From the NCBI RefSeq assembly GCF_902459615.1, contig NZ_CABPSA010000004.1, positions 186,001 to 250,000 on the forward strand: a stretch of DNA of 64,000 bases, given 5' to 3'. Below the pieces are notes generated by a model. That model had not been told where the DNA came from and made no database searches. It was given only the letters and a program-made list of their open reading frames with translations. The DNA is from Pandoraea commovens. Its GTDB lineage: Bacteria; Pseudomonadota; Gammaproteobacteria; Burkholderiales; Burkholderiaceae. Shown piece by piece: positions 43,799 to 53,111 of the stretch; positions within the stretch are counted from its first letter, which is position 1, and each line of letters starts with the position of its first letter. The translations under genes were made by a program, and so were the position numbers.

Positions 43799-45907
43799 AT
43801 GTTCAATTCGCTTACTTTGTACTGGCGCAAGTGGCGCGCCTCGCGCCATGCTGGCCATCAACTCGACGAATTGCTCGCGCACGCGGATCCCACCGCGCCG
43901 CTGGCCGTACGCAATCAATGGTTGATCGAGTTGGCGCATTGGGTGCAAAAGCGCGGCGCGATTGTCAACGAAGTGCGCGGGGAGGGGGAGGCCGCACGAT
44001 ACCGGCCGCATACGCGCCTGCGCTATCTGTTGCAAATGCTGGAGCGCAATCCGCAGTGGCGGCTGTCCGTCGCGTGCACGCTGCGTAGCGTCGTCAACGA
44101 AAGCGATGCCATTTCACTGCTCTGCGACACCGGCATGCCGGTGCGGCCCGGCTTTTGGGGCGCGCTGACCGAGCGAATCGAAAAAGCGCTGATTCCGCCG
44201 CCGCCAACGCGACGGGACCTCTCGGCGTTGTGTTCCCTGATGTTTCCCGACGGGGATGCTGCCGACTGGATCGCCGTCTTGCCCGCCGAGTTGCTGGGCG
44301 ATTTGATTGCGCTGCTTCATCACGGCGAGGCGGACGACGCCGACGTGGACTGGAATCCGTTTGCCGAGGATCTGCTTGCCGCGATGCATCACCTTGTCGA
44401 TCAGATCGCATCGACGGGACTGTCGCAGGCGGTACGCTCGCGACTTTCGTATTCCCGCGTCACCGACTCGCCGTTTTACCGGCTCGGGCGTGCGATGCAG
44501 GCGCTTGAGGATGCCGGTCAGGAGTTCGCGCACGGCGCACCGCCGTCGCAATTGTTCGTGCAGCAGATCAACGTATTTCGCGCACTGCTGGATGATTGTG
44601 GCCGTGCGGTGCGTGACGTGTATGCGCACCTCGACGAGAACGGCGTCAGCGTCGATATTGTGTTTCAGGTCGAGCGTGCGAAGGCGCGGATTCGTCGTCT
44701 CGAACGTTTGCTGGAGGCGTGGCTGACCTACGGAGATCGCGGCGATAGGGTCGCAGCGCGCGTCCAGTTGCTTGCGGACCTGGTGAGGGCCAACCGCGCT
44801 AGCCAAAGCGTCGGCGAACTGGCGCGAACGTCGTTTGGCTTGCTGGCGCGCAAGGTCGTCGAACGCAGTGCGGAAACCGGCGAGCATTACATCGCGCGCA
44901 ATCGCAGCGAGTATTTCTCAATGTTGAAGATGGCCTGTGGCGGCGGATTGGTGACGGTCGTGACCGTCTACATCAAGTTCATGATTGCCGGGGCCCACTT
45001 TCCGACCGTGGTGGAGGGTTTCCTTGCCGGGGCCAACTACGCGCTGTGCTTCCTGTTCATGCACTTTTGCCACTTCACGCTGGCCACCAAGCAACCGGCC
45101 ATGACGGCACCGGCCATCGCCGGTAAGCTCGATGACGTCGATACGCCGGGGGGGATGGATGCGTTCGTCGGAGAGGTGATTGCGCTGGTGCGTACTCAGG
45201 CGGCCGCCATCTTCGGCAATCTGGCGATGGTCTTCCCGTTCTGCCTGTTGGTGCAGTGGGCGGTGTCGGCGGCGCTTGGCGCAAACACCATCTCACCGGA
45301 AAAGGCGCACGCTACGCTGAATTCGTTCTCGATTCTTGGCGTAACGCCGTTCTTTGCGGCGCTGACCGGCGTGCTGTTGTGGTGCTCCAGCCTTATTTCC
45401 GGCTGGGCTGACAACTGGTTCGCCTTGCATGGCATTGGCGACGTCCTTGCGTACAACCGCCGTCTACGTTTCGTTTTTGGACGTCAGGGCGCGGCGCGGC
45501 TCGCCGACTGGTGCCGACGCCACATCGCGCCGGTGCTGGGCAATCTCATGCTCGGCTTCATGCTGGGACTCGTGCCGGCCGTGCTGACGGCATTTGCGTT
45601 GCCGTTCGAAGTGCGCCACGTCACGCTGTCGACCGGATCGATCGCAACGTCGATCGGCGTGCTGGGCAGTAGTGTGCTGCGGGACCCGGCACTTTGGCTG
45701 GCGTTCGCCGGGGTCGCGGCGATGGGGCTGCTCAACGTCGGCGTGAGTTTTGCGTTAGCATTCCACATGGCGCTTCGATCGCGTCCACTGCGATTAGGTG
45801 ACCGTCGGCAAATCCACCGCGCCATCTGGCGCGCCGTGCTGCGCAATCCCCTGGTGCTGCTGTTTCCTCTGGGCTCGCCCCGATCGGAAGCTCGTCCCGA
45901 AAAATAA
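43799..45907 (+). CDS. 'Site-specific recombinase' Gcr family membrane protein (COG4389)
   Basis: A 702-residue protein of the SpecificRecomb/Gcr family (PF10136 type). The N-terminal half is soluble and helical; the C-terminal half holds about six hydrophobic segments (FLAGANYALCFLFMHFCHF, IFGNLAMVFPFCLLVQWAV, ILGVTPFFAALTGVLLWC, LGNLMLGFMLGLVPAVLTAFA and others). No recombinase active-site signature of the Tyr or Ser type is visible, so the name is misleading. Function unknown. It is upstream of iscR, divergent promoter lacking; ends 116 bases before iscR. Confidence 0.85.
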   Translation: MFNSLTLYWRKWRASRHAGHQLDELLAHADPTAPLAVRNQWLIELAHWVQKRGAIVNEVRGEGEAARYRPHTRLRYLLQMLERNPQWRLSVACTLRSVVNESDAISLLCDTGMPVRPGFWGALTERIEKALIPPPPTRRDLSALCSLMFPDGDAADWIAVLPAELLGDLIALLHHGEADDADVDWNPFAEDLLAAMHHLVDQIASTGLSQAVRSRLSYSRVTDSPFYRLGRAMQALEDAGQEFAHGAPPSQLFVQQINVFRALLDDCGRAVRDVYAHLDENGVSVDIVFQVERAKARIRRLERLLEAWLTYGDRGDRVAARVQLLADLVRANRASQSVGELARTSFGLLARKVVERSAETGEHYIARNRSEYFSMLKMACGGGLVTVVTVYIKFMIAGAHFPTVVEGFLAGANYALCFLFMHFCHFTLATKQPAMTAPAIAGKLDDVDTPGGMDAFVGEVIALVRTQAAAIFGNLAMVFPFCLLVQWAVSAALGANTISPEKAHATLNSFSILGVTPFFAALTGVLLWCSSLISGWADNWFALHGIGDVLAYNRRLRFVFGRQGAARLADWCRRHIAPVLGNLMLGFMLGLVPAVLTAFALPFEVRHVTLSTGSIATSIGVLGSSVLRDPALWLAFAGVAAMGLLNVGVSFALAFHMALRSRPLRLGDRRQIHRAIWRAVLRNPLVLLFPLGSPRSEARPEK

Positions 45908-45959
45908 GAAATTTCACAAGAGGACGAGGGAACTTCCGCAAAAAATGGGCCAGAAGTAC

Positions 45960-45987
45960 TTGACTAAATTCGTAGGGAATTTATACT
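45960..45987 (+). promoter_or_regulatory. isc operon promoter
   Basis: TTGACT at 45960-45965 and TATACT at 45982-45987, 16-base spacing, match sigma-70 well. Transcription would start about 30 bases before the iscR ATG. Confidence 0.75.
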
Positions 45988-46007
45988 TGACGAAAATAGT
46001 CGAGATT
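45983..46007. promoter_or_regulatory. Type 1 IscR operator
   Basis: ATACTTGAC-GAAAAT-AGTCGAGATT follows the type 1 IscR consensus (ATA-nnnGAC ... AGTC-nnn-TAT) closely and overlaps the -10 box and start point. It would let [2Fe-2S]-IscR repress its own operon, as in E. coli. Confidence 0.8.
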
Positions 46008-46023
46008 AATCCCCTGCATCATC

Positions 46024-46551
46024 ATGAGACTTACCACGAAAGGCCGTTTCGCCGTCACGGCGATGATCGACCTGGCCATGCGCCAGGACGCGGGTCCCGT
46101 GACGCTTGCGGGCATTAGTCAGCGTCAGCGAATTTCGCTCTCTTATCTGGAGCAACTGTTCGGAAAGCTTCGCCGCCACGAAATCGTGGAGAGCGTGCGT
46201 GGTCCGGGCGGTGGTTACAGTCTTGCGCGCCGCGCAGAAGAGGTGACGGTCGCTGACATCATCATTGCGGTCGACGAACCGCTCGACGCCACACAGTGCG
46301 GCAGCAAGGGCAATTGCGAGAAGGGCCAGGACGGCCATCGCGGCCACTGCATGACGCACGAGCTGTGGGCGACGCTCAATCAGAAGATGGTTGAGTATCT
46401 CGATTCCGTTTCCCTGCGTGACCTCGTCGAGCAGCAGCGCAGCAAGCAGGCTCAACAGGCCGTGCTGCGCGACACGCGCGAGTCTGGCAACAATAACCAG
46501 ACGATGACGACGCGTATCCCCAATTCGGTCTTTGATATGGCCCGTTCATAA
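46024..46551 (+). CDS. iscR: Fe-S cluster regulator IscR
   Basis: A 175-residue Rrf2-family repressor of the isc operon. The winged helix is at residues 1-80 ([39 protein letters not shown]). Candidate [2Fe-2S] ligands are Cys92, Cys98 and Cys109 with a His at 112. In E. coli the spacing is Cys92, Cys98, Cys104, His107, so five residues are inserted between the second and third Cys. The C-terminal tail is polar. Starts 32 bases before iscS by intergenic distance, same transcript. Confidence 0.96.
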   Translation: MRLTTKGRFAVTAMIDLAMRQDAGPVTLAGISQRQRISLSYLEQLFGKLRRHEIVESVRGPGGGYSLARRAEEVTVADIIIAVDEPLDATQCGSKGNCEKGQDGHRGHCMTHELWATLNQKMVEYLDSVSLRDLVEQQRSKQAQQAVLRDTRESGNNNQTMTTRIPNSVFDMARS

Positions 46552-46582
46552 CAGGCGCCACGGCACGATCCTGGAGCACCCC

Positions 46583-47806
46583 ATGAAAAACGACACCCTC
46601 AACCTCCCCATCTACATGGATTACAGCGCCACGACGCCGATTGACCCGCGCGTCGTGGACAAGATGTTGCCTTATCTGCGTGAGCAGTTCGGCAACCCGG
46701 CATCGCGCAGCCACTCGTTCGGCTGGGCCGCGGAGCAGGCGGTGGAAGAGGCACGCGAGGAAGTCGCCAAGCTGGTGAATGCCGATCCGCGCGAAATCGT
46801 GTGGACGTCCGGCGCGACTGAGTCGAACAACCTCGCCATCAAGGGCGCGGCGCACTTCTATCAAGGCAAGGGCAAGCATCTCATCACCGTGAAGACCGAG
46901 CACAAGGCTGTGCTCGACACGATGCGTGAGCTGGAGCGCGAAGGCTTCGAAGTGACCTATTTGGACGTCAAGGACGACGGCCTGCTGGATCTGGAAGTGT
47001 TCAAAGCGGCACTGCGTCCGGACACGATTCTCGTGTCGATCATGGCCGTGAACAACGAGATCGGTGTGATTCAGGACATCGCTACGCTCGGTGAGATCTG
47101 CCGCGAGAAGGGCATCATTTTCCATGTTGACGCTGCGCAAGCGACCGGCAAGATGCCGATCGATCTGGCCGCACTGAAGGTCGACCTGATGTCGTTCTCG
47201 GCGCACAAGACGTATGGCCCGAAGGGTATCGGTGCGCTGTATGTGCGTCGCAAGCCGCGCGTGCGTATCGAAGCACAGATTCACGGTGGTGGTCATGAAC
47301 GCGGTATGCGTTCGGGTACGCTCGCTACGCACCAAATCGTCGGCATGGGCGAGGCATTCCGTCTGGCCCGTGAAGAAATGGCCGTCGAGAACGAGCGCGT
47401 GCGTATGCTGCGCGACCGTCTGCTCAAGGGCCTGACGGAGATGGAAGAAGTGTATGTGAACGGCGACATGGAACAACGTGTCCCGCACAACCTGAACATC
47501 AGCTTCAATTTTGTCGAAGGCGAGTCGCTGATCATGGCGATCAAGGATGTGGCGGTGTCGTCGGGTTCGGCGTGCACGTCGGCCTCGCTCGAGCCTTCGT
47601 ACGTACTGCGCGCTTTGGGCCGCAACGACGAACTGGCGCACAGCTCGATTCGCTTCACGGTGGGTCGTTTCACGACCGAGCAGGAAGTCGACTACGTGGT
47701 CGAACTGCTCAAGAGCAAGATCGGCAAGCTGCGCGATCTGTCGCCGCTGTGGGAAATGTACAAGGACGGGGTCGATCTTAATTCGATCCAATGGGCCGCA
47801 CACTGA
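46583..47806 (+). CDS. iscS: Cysteine desulfurase
   Basis: A 407-residue PLP enzyme that removes sulfur from cysteine and passes it as persulfide to IscU and tRNA-thiolation partners. The PLP Lys is Lys209 in [10 protein letters not shown]; the persulfide Cys is Cys331 in [11 protein letters not shown]-terminal [12 protein letters not shown] is typical. Start at 46583 is supported by GGAG; an upstream extension overlaps iscR. Length matches IscS. Confidence 0.97.
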   Translation: MKNDTLNLPIYMDYSATTPIDPRVVDKMLPYLREQFGNPASRSHSFGWAAEQAVEEAREEVAKLVNADPREIVWTSGATESNNLAIKGAAHFYQGKGKHLITVKTEHKAVLDTMRELEREGFEVTYLDVKDDGLLDLEVFKAALRPDTILVSIMAVNNEIGVIQDIATLGEICREKGIIFHVDAAQATGKMPIDLAALKVDLMSFSAHKTYGPKGIGALYVRRKPRVRIEAQIHGGGHERGMRSGTLATHQIVGMGEAFRLAREEMAVENERVRMLRDRLLKGLTEMEEVYVNGDMEQRVPHNLNISFNFVEGESLIMAIKDVAVSSGSACTSASLEPSYVLRALGRNDELAHSSIRFTVGRFTTEQEVDYVVELLKSKIGKLRDLSPLWEMYKDGVDLNSIQWAAH

Positions 47807-47824
47807 GTATTCAAGGAGTTAGCC

Positions 47825-48232
47825 ATGTCGTACAGCAAGGAAGTTCTGGATCACTACGAAAACCCGCGTAACGTCGGTTCGTTCGAGAAGGGCGACGACG
47901 CCGTTGGTACGGGCATGGTCGGCGCACCGGCCTGTGGCGACGTGATGAAGCTGCAGATCCGCGTGAACGAAGCCGGCGTGATCGAAGACGCCAAGTTCAA
48001 GACCTACGGTTGCGGCTCGGCGATTGCGTCGTCGTCGCTGGTGACCGAGTGGGTCAAGGGCAAGACGCTGGATCAGGCGCTCGAAATCAAGAACACCGAA
48101 ATCGCGCAAGAACTGGCCCTGCCGCCGGTGAAGATTCACTGCTCGATTCTGGCCGAAGACGCCATCAAGGCGGCCGTGGCCGACTACAAGCAGAAGCACG
48201 GCCAGTCGGCCGATGCGGCTCAGGCTGCGTAA
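47825..48232 (+). CDS. iscU: Fe-S cluster scaffold IscU
   Basis: The 135-residue scaffold on which clusters are built. Cluster-binding residues are Cys37, Asp39, Cys63 and Cys106. The LPPVK motif (99-103) recognised by HscA is intact. It follows iscS by 18 bases with AAGGAG before the start codon. Confidence 0.97.
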   Translation: MSYSKEVLDHYENPRNVGSFEKGDDAVGTGMVGAPACGDVMKLQIRVNEAGVIEDAKFKTYGCGSAIASSSLVTEWVKGKTLDQALEIKNTEIAQELALPPVKIHCSILAEDAIKAAVADYKQKHGQSADAAQAA

Positions 48233-48261
48233 GCAGCGCGACGAATAAGGAATCAGGCAAG

Positions 48262-48585
48262 ATGGCCGTTACATTGACCGAGAAGGCCGCGCAGCACGTT
48301 ACGCGTTATCTGACGCGGCGCGGCAAGGGCGTGGGCCTGCGGCTGGGCGTGAAGACGACCGGCTGCTCGGGCCTGGCCTACAAGCTGGAGTACGCCGACG
48401 ACGTGGCGGGCGAAGACACGGTCTTCGAAAGCCACGGCGTGAAGGTGATCGTCGATCCGAAGAGTCTGCCGTACATCGACGGCACCGAGCTGGACTTCGC
48501 GCGCGAAGGCCTGAACGAAGGATTCCGCTTCCACAATCCGAACGTCAAGGACGAATGCGGCTGCGGTGAGTCGTTCCGCGTCTGA
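48262..48585 (+). CDS. iscA: Iron-sulfur assembly carrier IscA
   Basis: The 107-residue A-type carrier delivering clusters to target proteins. Conserved Cys35 (TTGCSGLAY), Cys99 and Cys101 (DECGCGESF) are present. The last 20 bases overlap the start of the DUF3565 gene. Confidence 0.95.
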   Translation: MAVTLTEKAAQHVTRYLTRRGKGVGLRLGVKTTGCSGLAYKLEYADDVAGEDTVFESHGVKVIVDPKSLPYIDGTELDFAREGLNEGFRFHNPNVKDECGCGESFRV

Positions 48586-48796
48586 CGTTGCACCGCTGCG
48601 CGAGATCATCGGTTTTCGGCAAGACGACGAAGGCCAGTGGGTCGCGCGACTCGCATGTGGGCATGGGCAACATGTCCGGCATCTCCCTCCGTGGCAGATC
48701 CGGACATGGACGCAAAGCCCGGAAGGCCGCGACGCGATGCTGGGCAGCGAGTTGCCGTGTCGCAAATGCGAGCGCGGCGAGCCAGTCGACGAATGA
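48566..48796 (+). CDS. DUF3565 family protein
   Basis: A 76-residue protein of the DUF3565 family (pattern [28 protein letters not shown]...PPW). Cys31, His33, His36, His39 and a C-terminal CRKC pair (Cys65, Cys68) look like a zinc or iron site. The start is GTG at 48566, overlapping iscA by 20 bases, which suggests translational coupling. Function unknown. Its place inside the isc operon is unusual compared with E. coli. Confidence 0.75.
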   Translation: MSRSASDVAPLREIIGFRQDDEGQWVARLACGHGQHVRHLPPWQIRTWTQSPEGRDAMLGSELPCRKCERGEPVDE

Positions 48797-48841
48797 AGCA
48801 AGGGTCGGTCTGGCGAGCGGGGCGTAGTAGCGTAGGCAACA

Positions 48842-48864
48842 AGGCGGCGCGAGCCGCTTTTTTT
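48842..48864 (+). terminator. Intrinsic terminator inside the isc operon
   Basis: A GCGGC stem, GCGA tetraloop (GNRA type) and GCCGC complement, followed at once by seven Ts (48858-48864). Adjacent A42-G43 can pair with the first Ts to lengthen the stem. It lies between the DUF3565 stop and hscB (ATG 48892), where no terminator is expected. Confidence 0.8.
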
Positions 48865-48891
48865 ACGGGTCGAATGTGAGCCCAGAGCGCG

Positions 48892-49422
48892 ATGAGTGCA
48901 TTGACTGACAACTATTTCACGCTGTTCGATCTGCCGCAGGGCTTCGCGCTCGATGCCGAGGCGCTGGAGGCAGCCTATCGTGCGGTGCAATCGCGCGTGC
49001 ATCCGGACCGGTTCGCAAGTGCGAGTGATGCAGAGCGTCGCGTGGCCATGCAATGGGCCGCGCAGGCGAATGCGGCGTACCGCACGCTGCGTGATCCGTT
49101 GCAGCGCGCGACTTATTTGCTGACGTTGCAGGGCATCGACGTGGGCGCGGAGAACAATACCGCGATGGCCCCCGATTTTCTGATGCAGCAGATGGAGTGG
49201 CGCGAAGCGATCGACGACGCCGTCGCTGCTCGCAATATTGGCGCGCTCGACGCGCTCGCCAAGTCCTTGCGCGATGATCGTCGTGTGCGGCTGACGAAGC
49301 TGGGCGACTGGCTCGCCAGCGCGGCCTGGCAGCCCGCGGCGGAAGCCGTGCGGCAACTGATGTTTATTGCGCGCGCTGAGGAAGATATCGCGCAGCGCAT
49401 CGAAATGCTGGAAAACGCGTGA
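48892..49422 (+). CDS. hscB: Co-chaperone HscB
   Basis: A 176-residue J-domain co-chaperone for iron-sulfur cluster release. The HPD motif is at residues 37-39 in [28 protein letters not shown] and the C-terminal three-helix IscU-binding bundle follow. An intrinsic terminator lies just upstream, so expression may depend on read-through. Confidence 0.95.
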   Translation: MSALTDNYFTLFDLPQGFALDAEALEAAYRAVQSRVHPDRFASASDAERRVAMQWAAQANAAYRTLRDPLQRATYLLTLQGIDVGAENNTAMAPDFLMQQMEWREAIDDAVAARNIGALDALAKSLRDDRRVRLTKLGDWLASAAWQPAAEAVRQLMFIARAEEDIAQRIEMLENA

Positions 49423-49508
49423 CGGCCCGGTGCGGCGCCGTCACATGTCATTGAGAACTGCTTGAGAACAGGGTGGACGCGCTCACGCGTCGCCCGCATT
49501 GCAAAGTC

Positions 49509-51386
49509 ATGGCCCTTCTGCAAATTTCCGAACCCGGCATGTCCCCCGCGCCGCACCAGCGGCGACTCGCCGTGGGCATCGACCTGGGCACGACGCATTC
49601 GCTCGTGGCCTCCGTGCGCAGCGGTGTGGCCGAAGTCCTCCCCGACGATCAGGGCCGCGTGTTGCTGCCGTCCGTCGTCCGTTATCTGGGCGGTCACCGC
49701 ACGCAGATCGGGTATGACGCCAAGACGGCTGCCGCCACCGATCCGCGCAACACCATTGTCTCCGTCAAGCGATTCATGGGCCGTGGTCTCGCGGACGTCG
49801 CCCACGCAGACAACGCCCCGTACGATTTCGTCGACGCGCCGGGCATGGTGCAGATGAACACTGCGGGTGGCGTGAAGAGCCCGGTGGAAGTGTCCGCTGA
49901 GATTCTCGCGACGCTGCGTCAGCGTGCCGAAGATACCCTTGGCGACGATCTCGTCGGCGCTGTGATCACGGTGCCCGCGTACTTTGACGACGCGCAACGG
50001 CAAGCCACCAAAGACGCCGCGCGCCTGGCCGGTCTCAATGTCCTGCGCCTGCTCAACGAGCCGACGGCTGCTGCGATCGCGTACGGTCTGGACAACGCAG
50101 CGGAAGGACTCTACGCGGTCTACGACCTTGGCGGCGGTACGTTCGACATCTCGATCCTTCGTCTGACGAAGGGCGTGTTCGAAGTGCTCGCGGCGGGTGG
50201 CGATTCGGCGCTGGGTGGCGACGACTTCGACCAGGCTATCTACCGCTGGGCAGTGCAGAGCGCCGGTATCGAAACGGCGTCGCTGACGCCCGAAGACGTG
50301 CGCAGTTTGCTGGACCACGCACGTACCGTTAAGGAAGCGCTCACCGATGCCGAGCAAGCGACCCTCACCGTGACGTTGTCCGGGGACCGCAACCTGTCGT
50401 TGGCACTCACGCGTGAACAGTTCACGGCGCTGGGCGCACCGCTCGTGCAACGCACGATCGGCCCGATGCGCAAGGCGCTGCGTGACGCGGGGATGGGACC
50501 GGAAGACGTCAAGGGCGTTGTGCTCGTGGGCGGCGCAACGCGCATGCCGCAAGTGCGGGCGGCCGTGGAGAGCTTCTTCGGTCGTGAACCGCTGGTCGAC
50601 CTCGACCCGGATCAGGTCGTTGCACTGGGTGCCGCCGTGCAGGCGAATCTGCTCGCCGGTAATCAGGCCGAAGGCGACGACTGGCTGCTGCTCGACGTGA
50701 TTCCGCTCTCGCTGGGCGTCGAGACGATGGGCGGCCTGGTCGAGAAGATCATTCCGCGTAACGCCACGATTCCGGTGGCGCGTGCGCAAGAATTCACGAC
50801 GTTCAAGGACGGTCAGACGGCCATGGCCATTCACGTGCTGCAAGGCGAGCGTGAACTGGTGTCGGACTGCCGTTCGCTGGCGCGCTTCGAGCTGCGCGGC
50901 ATTCCGCCGATGACGGCTGGCGCGGCGCGCATCCGTGTGACGTATCAGGTTGACGCCGACGGGTTGCTGTCCGTCTTCGCGCAGGAAATGCATTCCGGCG
51001 TGGCGGCGTCCATCGAGGTCAAGCCGTCCTACGGGCTGGCCGACGAGGACATCTCGCGCATGTTGCAGGACAGCTTCGGCTCGGCCGAGCAGGACATGCG
51101 GGCCCGTGCGCTGCGTGAGCAGCAGGTAGAGGCCGAACGTCTTCTGGTCGCCATCGACAGCGCGCTGCAAGCCGATCCGGAACTGCTCAATGCCGAGGAG
51201 CGTACGCAGATCGACGCGCTGCTCGCCGACCTGCGTCAGAAGGCTGGCGGCGACGATCAGGTCGCCATCAAGACGGCCACCGAAACGCTTTCGCACGCCA
51301 CCGACGAGTTCGCTGCACGCCGCATGGACAAGAGTATCCGTGCCGCGCTGGCCGGCCGACGCGTTGCGGATATCGACAAACTGTAA
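49509..51386 (+). CDS. hscA: Fe-S assembly chaperone HscA (Hsp70)
   Basis: A 625-residue Hsp70 specialised for IscU. The ATPase domain shows [26 protein letters not shown] and [13 protein letters not shown]; the substrate domain (residues about 390-500) includes [13 protein letters not shown]. The ATG at 49509 gives the conserved [10 protein letters not shown]; an upstream GTG extension is rejected. Confidence 0.97.
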   Translation: MALLQISEPGMSPAPHQRRLAVGIDLGTTHSLVASVRSGVAEVLPDDQGRVLLPSVVRYLGGHRTQIGYDAKTAAATDPRNTIVSVKRFMGRGLADVAHADNAPYDFVDAPGMVQMNTAGGVKSPVEVSAEILATLRQRAEDTLGDDLVGAVITVPAYFDDAQRQATKDAARLAGLNVLRLLNEPTAAAIAYGLDNAAEGLYAVYDLGGGTFDISILRLTKGVFEVLAAGGDSALGGDDFDQAIYRWAVQSAGIETASLTPEDVRSLLDHARTVKEALTDAEQATLTVTLSGDRNLSLALTREQFTALGAPLVQRTIGPMRKALRDAGMGPEDVKGVVLVGGATRMPQVRAAVESFFGREPLVDLDPDQVVALGAAVQANLLAGNQAEGDDWLLLDVIPLSLGVETMGGLVEKIIPRNATIPVARAQEFTTFKDGQTAMAIHVLQGERELVSDCRSLARFELRGIPPMTAGAARIRVTYQVDADGLLSVFAQEMHSGVAASIEVKPSYGLADEDISRMLQDSFGSAEQDMRARALREQQVEAERLLVAIDSALQADPELLNAEERTQIDALLADLRQKAGGDDQVAIKTATETLSHATDEFAARRMDKSIRAALAGRRVADIDKL

Positions 51387-51408
51387 GACACACACGGAAT
51401 TCAAAGCC

Positions 51409-51750
51409 ATGCCGCAAATCGTTGTATTGCCTCACGTCGAGTTGTGCCCGGAGGGCGCTGTGCTGGAGGTCGCGCCGGGCACGTCGGTGTGTCGTGCGCT
51501 GCTCGATAACCACATCGAGATCGAGCATGCCTGCGAGCTGTCGTGCGCCTGTACGACGTGCCACGTGATCGTGCGCGAAGGTTTCGAATCGCTGGAAGCC
51601 GCAGAAGACGAAGAGGAAGATCTGCTCGACAAGGCCTGGGGCCTGGAGCCGACGTCGCGCCTGTCGTGCCAGACGTTGATGCCCGACGACACCGATCTGG
51701 TCGTCGAGATTCCGAAGTACACGATCAATCACGCCAAGGAAAATCACTGA
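51409..51750 (+). CDS. fdx: [2Fe-2S] ferredoxin
   Basis: A 113-residue adrenodoxin-type ferredoxin that feeds electrons to cluster assembly. Cluster ligands Cys42, Cys48, Cys51 (C-X5-C-X2-C) and Cys87 match E. coli Fdx. Between hscA and iscX. Confidence 0.96.
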   Translation: MPQIVVLPHVELCPEGAVLEVAPGTSVCRALLDNHIEIEHACELSCACTTCHVIVREGFESLEAAEDEEEDLLDKAWGLEPTSRLSCQTLMPDDTDLVVEIPKYTINHAKENH

Positions 51751-51800
51751 TCGACGCCACCAGGCCTCGCGCAGTGATGAGATAACAAAGGAGCTTCCCC

Positions 51801-51995
51801 ATGAAATGGACCGACAGCCTGGAAATCGCCATTGCGCTGACTGAAGCGCATCCCGATGTCGACCCGCAATATGTGCGGTTCACCGACCTGCATAAGTGGG
51901 TGGTCGCGCTCGATGGATTCGACGATGCGCCGGACCGTTCCGGCGAGAAGATCCTGGAAGCCATTCAACTGGCATGGATCGACGAAGCCGACTGA
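51801..51995 (+). CDS. iscX: IscX
   Basis: A 64-residue acidic adaptor of IscS ([31 protein letters not shown]). It modulates cysteine desulfurase and binds iron weakly. Last gene of the isc operon; AAAGGAG site precedes it. Confidence 0.95.
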   Translation: MKWTDSLEIAIALTEAHPDVDPQYVRFTDLHKWVVALDGFDDAPDRSGEKILEAIQLAWIDEAD

Positions 51996-52048
51996 TTCGG
52001 GATGTCGTGAGAGACGAAAGGATGCGCAGCAAGTGATCGCATCCCAAA

Positions 52049-52078
52049 ACAAAAGCCGCTCAGGGGAGCGGCTTTTGT
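52049..52078. terminator. Terminator of the isc operon, bidirectional
   Basis: ACAAAAGCCGCTC and GAGCGGCTTTTGT form a perfect 13-bp stem with an AGGG loop, 54 bases beyond iscX. Also serves the convergent glycine-zipper gene. Confidence 0.88.
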
Positions 52079-52127
52079 GTTTCTGCGAGACGAATTCACG
52101 TGCGGGCGACGACATGCCGCCGAAGCT

Positions 52128-52832
52128 TCAACTTGCGCGTACGAGTCCGTTGTTTTCCAGACGCACACGGTCACCCGGTTGTACGCCCGGTGCGGACTGA
52201 TAGGTCCAGTAGCGCGTCTTGCCGGTATCCATGCGGACGTAGACGCGATACACGGTGTCGGAACGCACACGCTTTTCGACTTCGTTACCTGCCAGACCCC
52301 CGCCGAGCGCGCCGACCACCGTCATAGCCGTACGGCCGTTACCTGCGCCGAACTGATTGCCGAGCAGACCGCCGGCCACGGCACCCCCCACGGCACCCAG
52401 ACCCGAGGCGTGGCCTTCCGTACGGATTGGCTGTACCGATTGCACCGTACCGCACGTAGAGCAAGCCGCGGCTTGTTGTTGTGTCGATTGAGTCGGTTGT
52501 GCCGGTGCCGCCGTTTGTTGCGCATACGTCGGCTGCGGAGCCGGAGCGCGCTCTGCCGCTTGTTGCTGCGCCGCGTATTGCGATTGTTGCGCTTGCTGCT
52601 GCGCGGCCGTCGTGGACGGTTGTGATTGCGATTGTGCCGAGAGCGACGGCGGTTGCGGCGACGTCAGCGCATATTGCGAACTGTTGCCCGACGACGCGGG
52701 GCCGTCCGTACTCTTGGCCACGGGCAGCACGCCGGTAATGGCGGCAACACCCAGCAGGCTGACTACGACGATACTGCCGGCAGCGGCAGCGACCAAAGGA
52801 TGCATGCGGCGCGGTTGCAGATCGTTATCCAT
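52128..52832 (-). CDS. Glycine-zipper 2TM domain protein, Gln-rich
   Basis: A 234-residue envelope protein. One transmembrane segment at about residues 12-37 (HPLVAAAAGSIVVVSLLGVAAITGVL) is followed by about 85 Gln/Ala/Ser-rich residues, and then by a Rick_17kDa/SlyB-like glycine-zipper domain (GLGAVGGAVAGGLLGNQFG, VVGALGGGLAGNEVEK). The C-terminal strand region VYRVYVRMDTGKTRYWTYQ is also typical. No lipobox at the N-terminus, so it is probably anchored in the inner membrane. The site GGAGAAAACAAC precedes the ATG. Confidence 0.85.
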   Translation of the reverse strand: MDNDLQPRRMHPLVAAAAGSIVVVSLLGVAAITGVLPVAKSTDGPASSGNSSQYALTSPQPPSLSAQSQSQPSTTAAQQQAQQSQYAAQQQAAERAPAPQPTYAQQTAAPAQPTQSTQQQAAACSTCGTVQSVQPIRTEGHASGLGAVGGAVAGGLLGNQFGAGNGRTAMTVVGALGGGLAGNEVEKRVRSDTVYRVYVRMDTGKTRYWTYQSAPGVQPGDRVRLENNGLVRAS

Positions 52833-53111
52833 GTTGTTTTCTCCATCGTGCGGTAAGTGCGAATCTCCTTCTGCGTGCTGGCGTGCACGGGCGATTTCGC
52901 ATGAGAAAAGTTTCCGTCACGGCAAGCGCGGCATCCGTTTCATTTTGTAACGCGATGTAAGATGTGCATCGCAGTGATGCGTATCGATGGACCCTTGGGG
53001 TTGTTCTAAGTTAATGAAATATATGAATATTTTTTGCTGGCGATAGCGCGCGTCCCACAAGTCTGACGGGGCGGACTTAACAAAAGAAACAAGTCGTGGG
53101 GGAGGCGGGAC
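52833..53111. other. 279-base promoter-containing gap
   Basis: Contains AT-rich sequence (TTAATGAAATATATGAATATTTTTT, about 53010-53035) between divergent genes, likely holding both promoters. No gene seen. Confidence 0.4.

Noticed and set aside
43799-45907. Mobile element based on the name 'site-specific recombinase'
   Set aside because: No recombinase motif, att site or repeats; the protein is a conserved chromosomal membrane protein.
49113-51410. 765-codon minus-strand frame opposite hscBA
   Set aside because: Antisense shadow; hscB and hscA motifs are intact on the plus strand.
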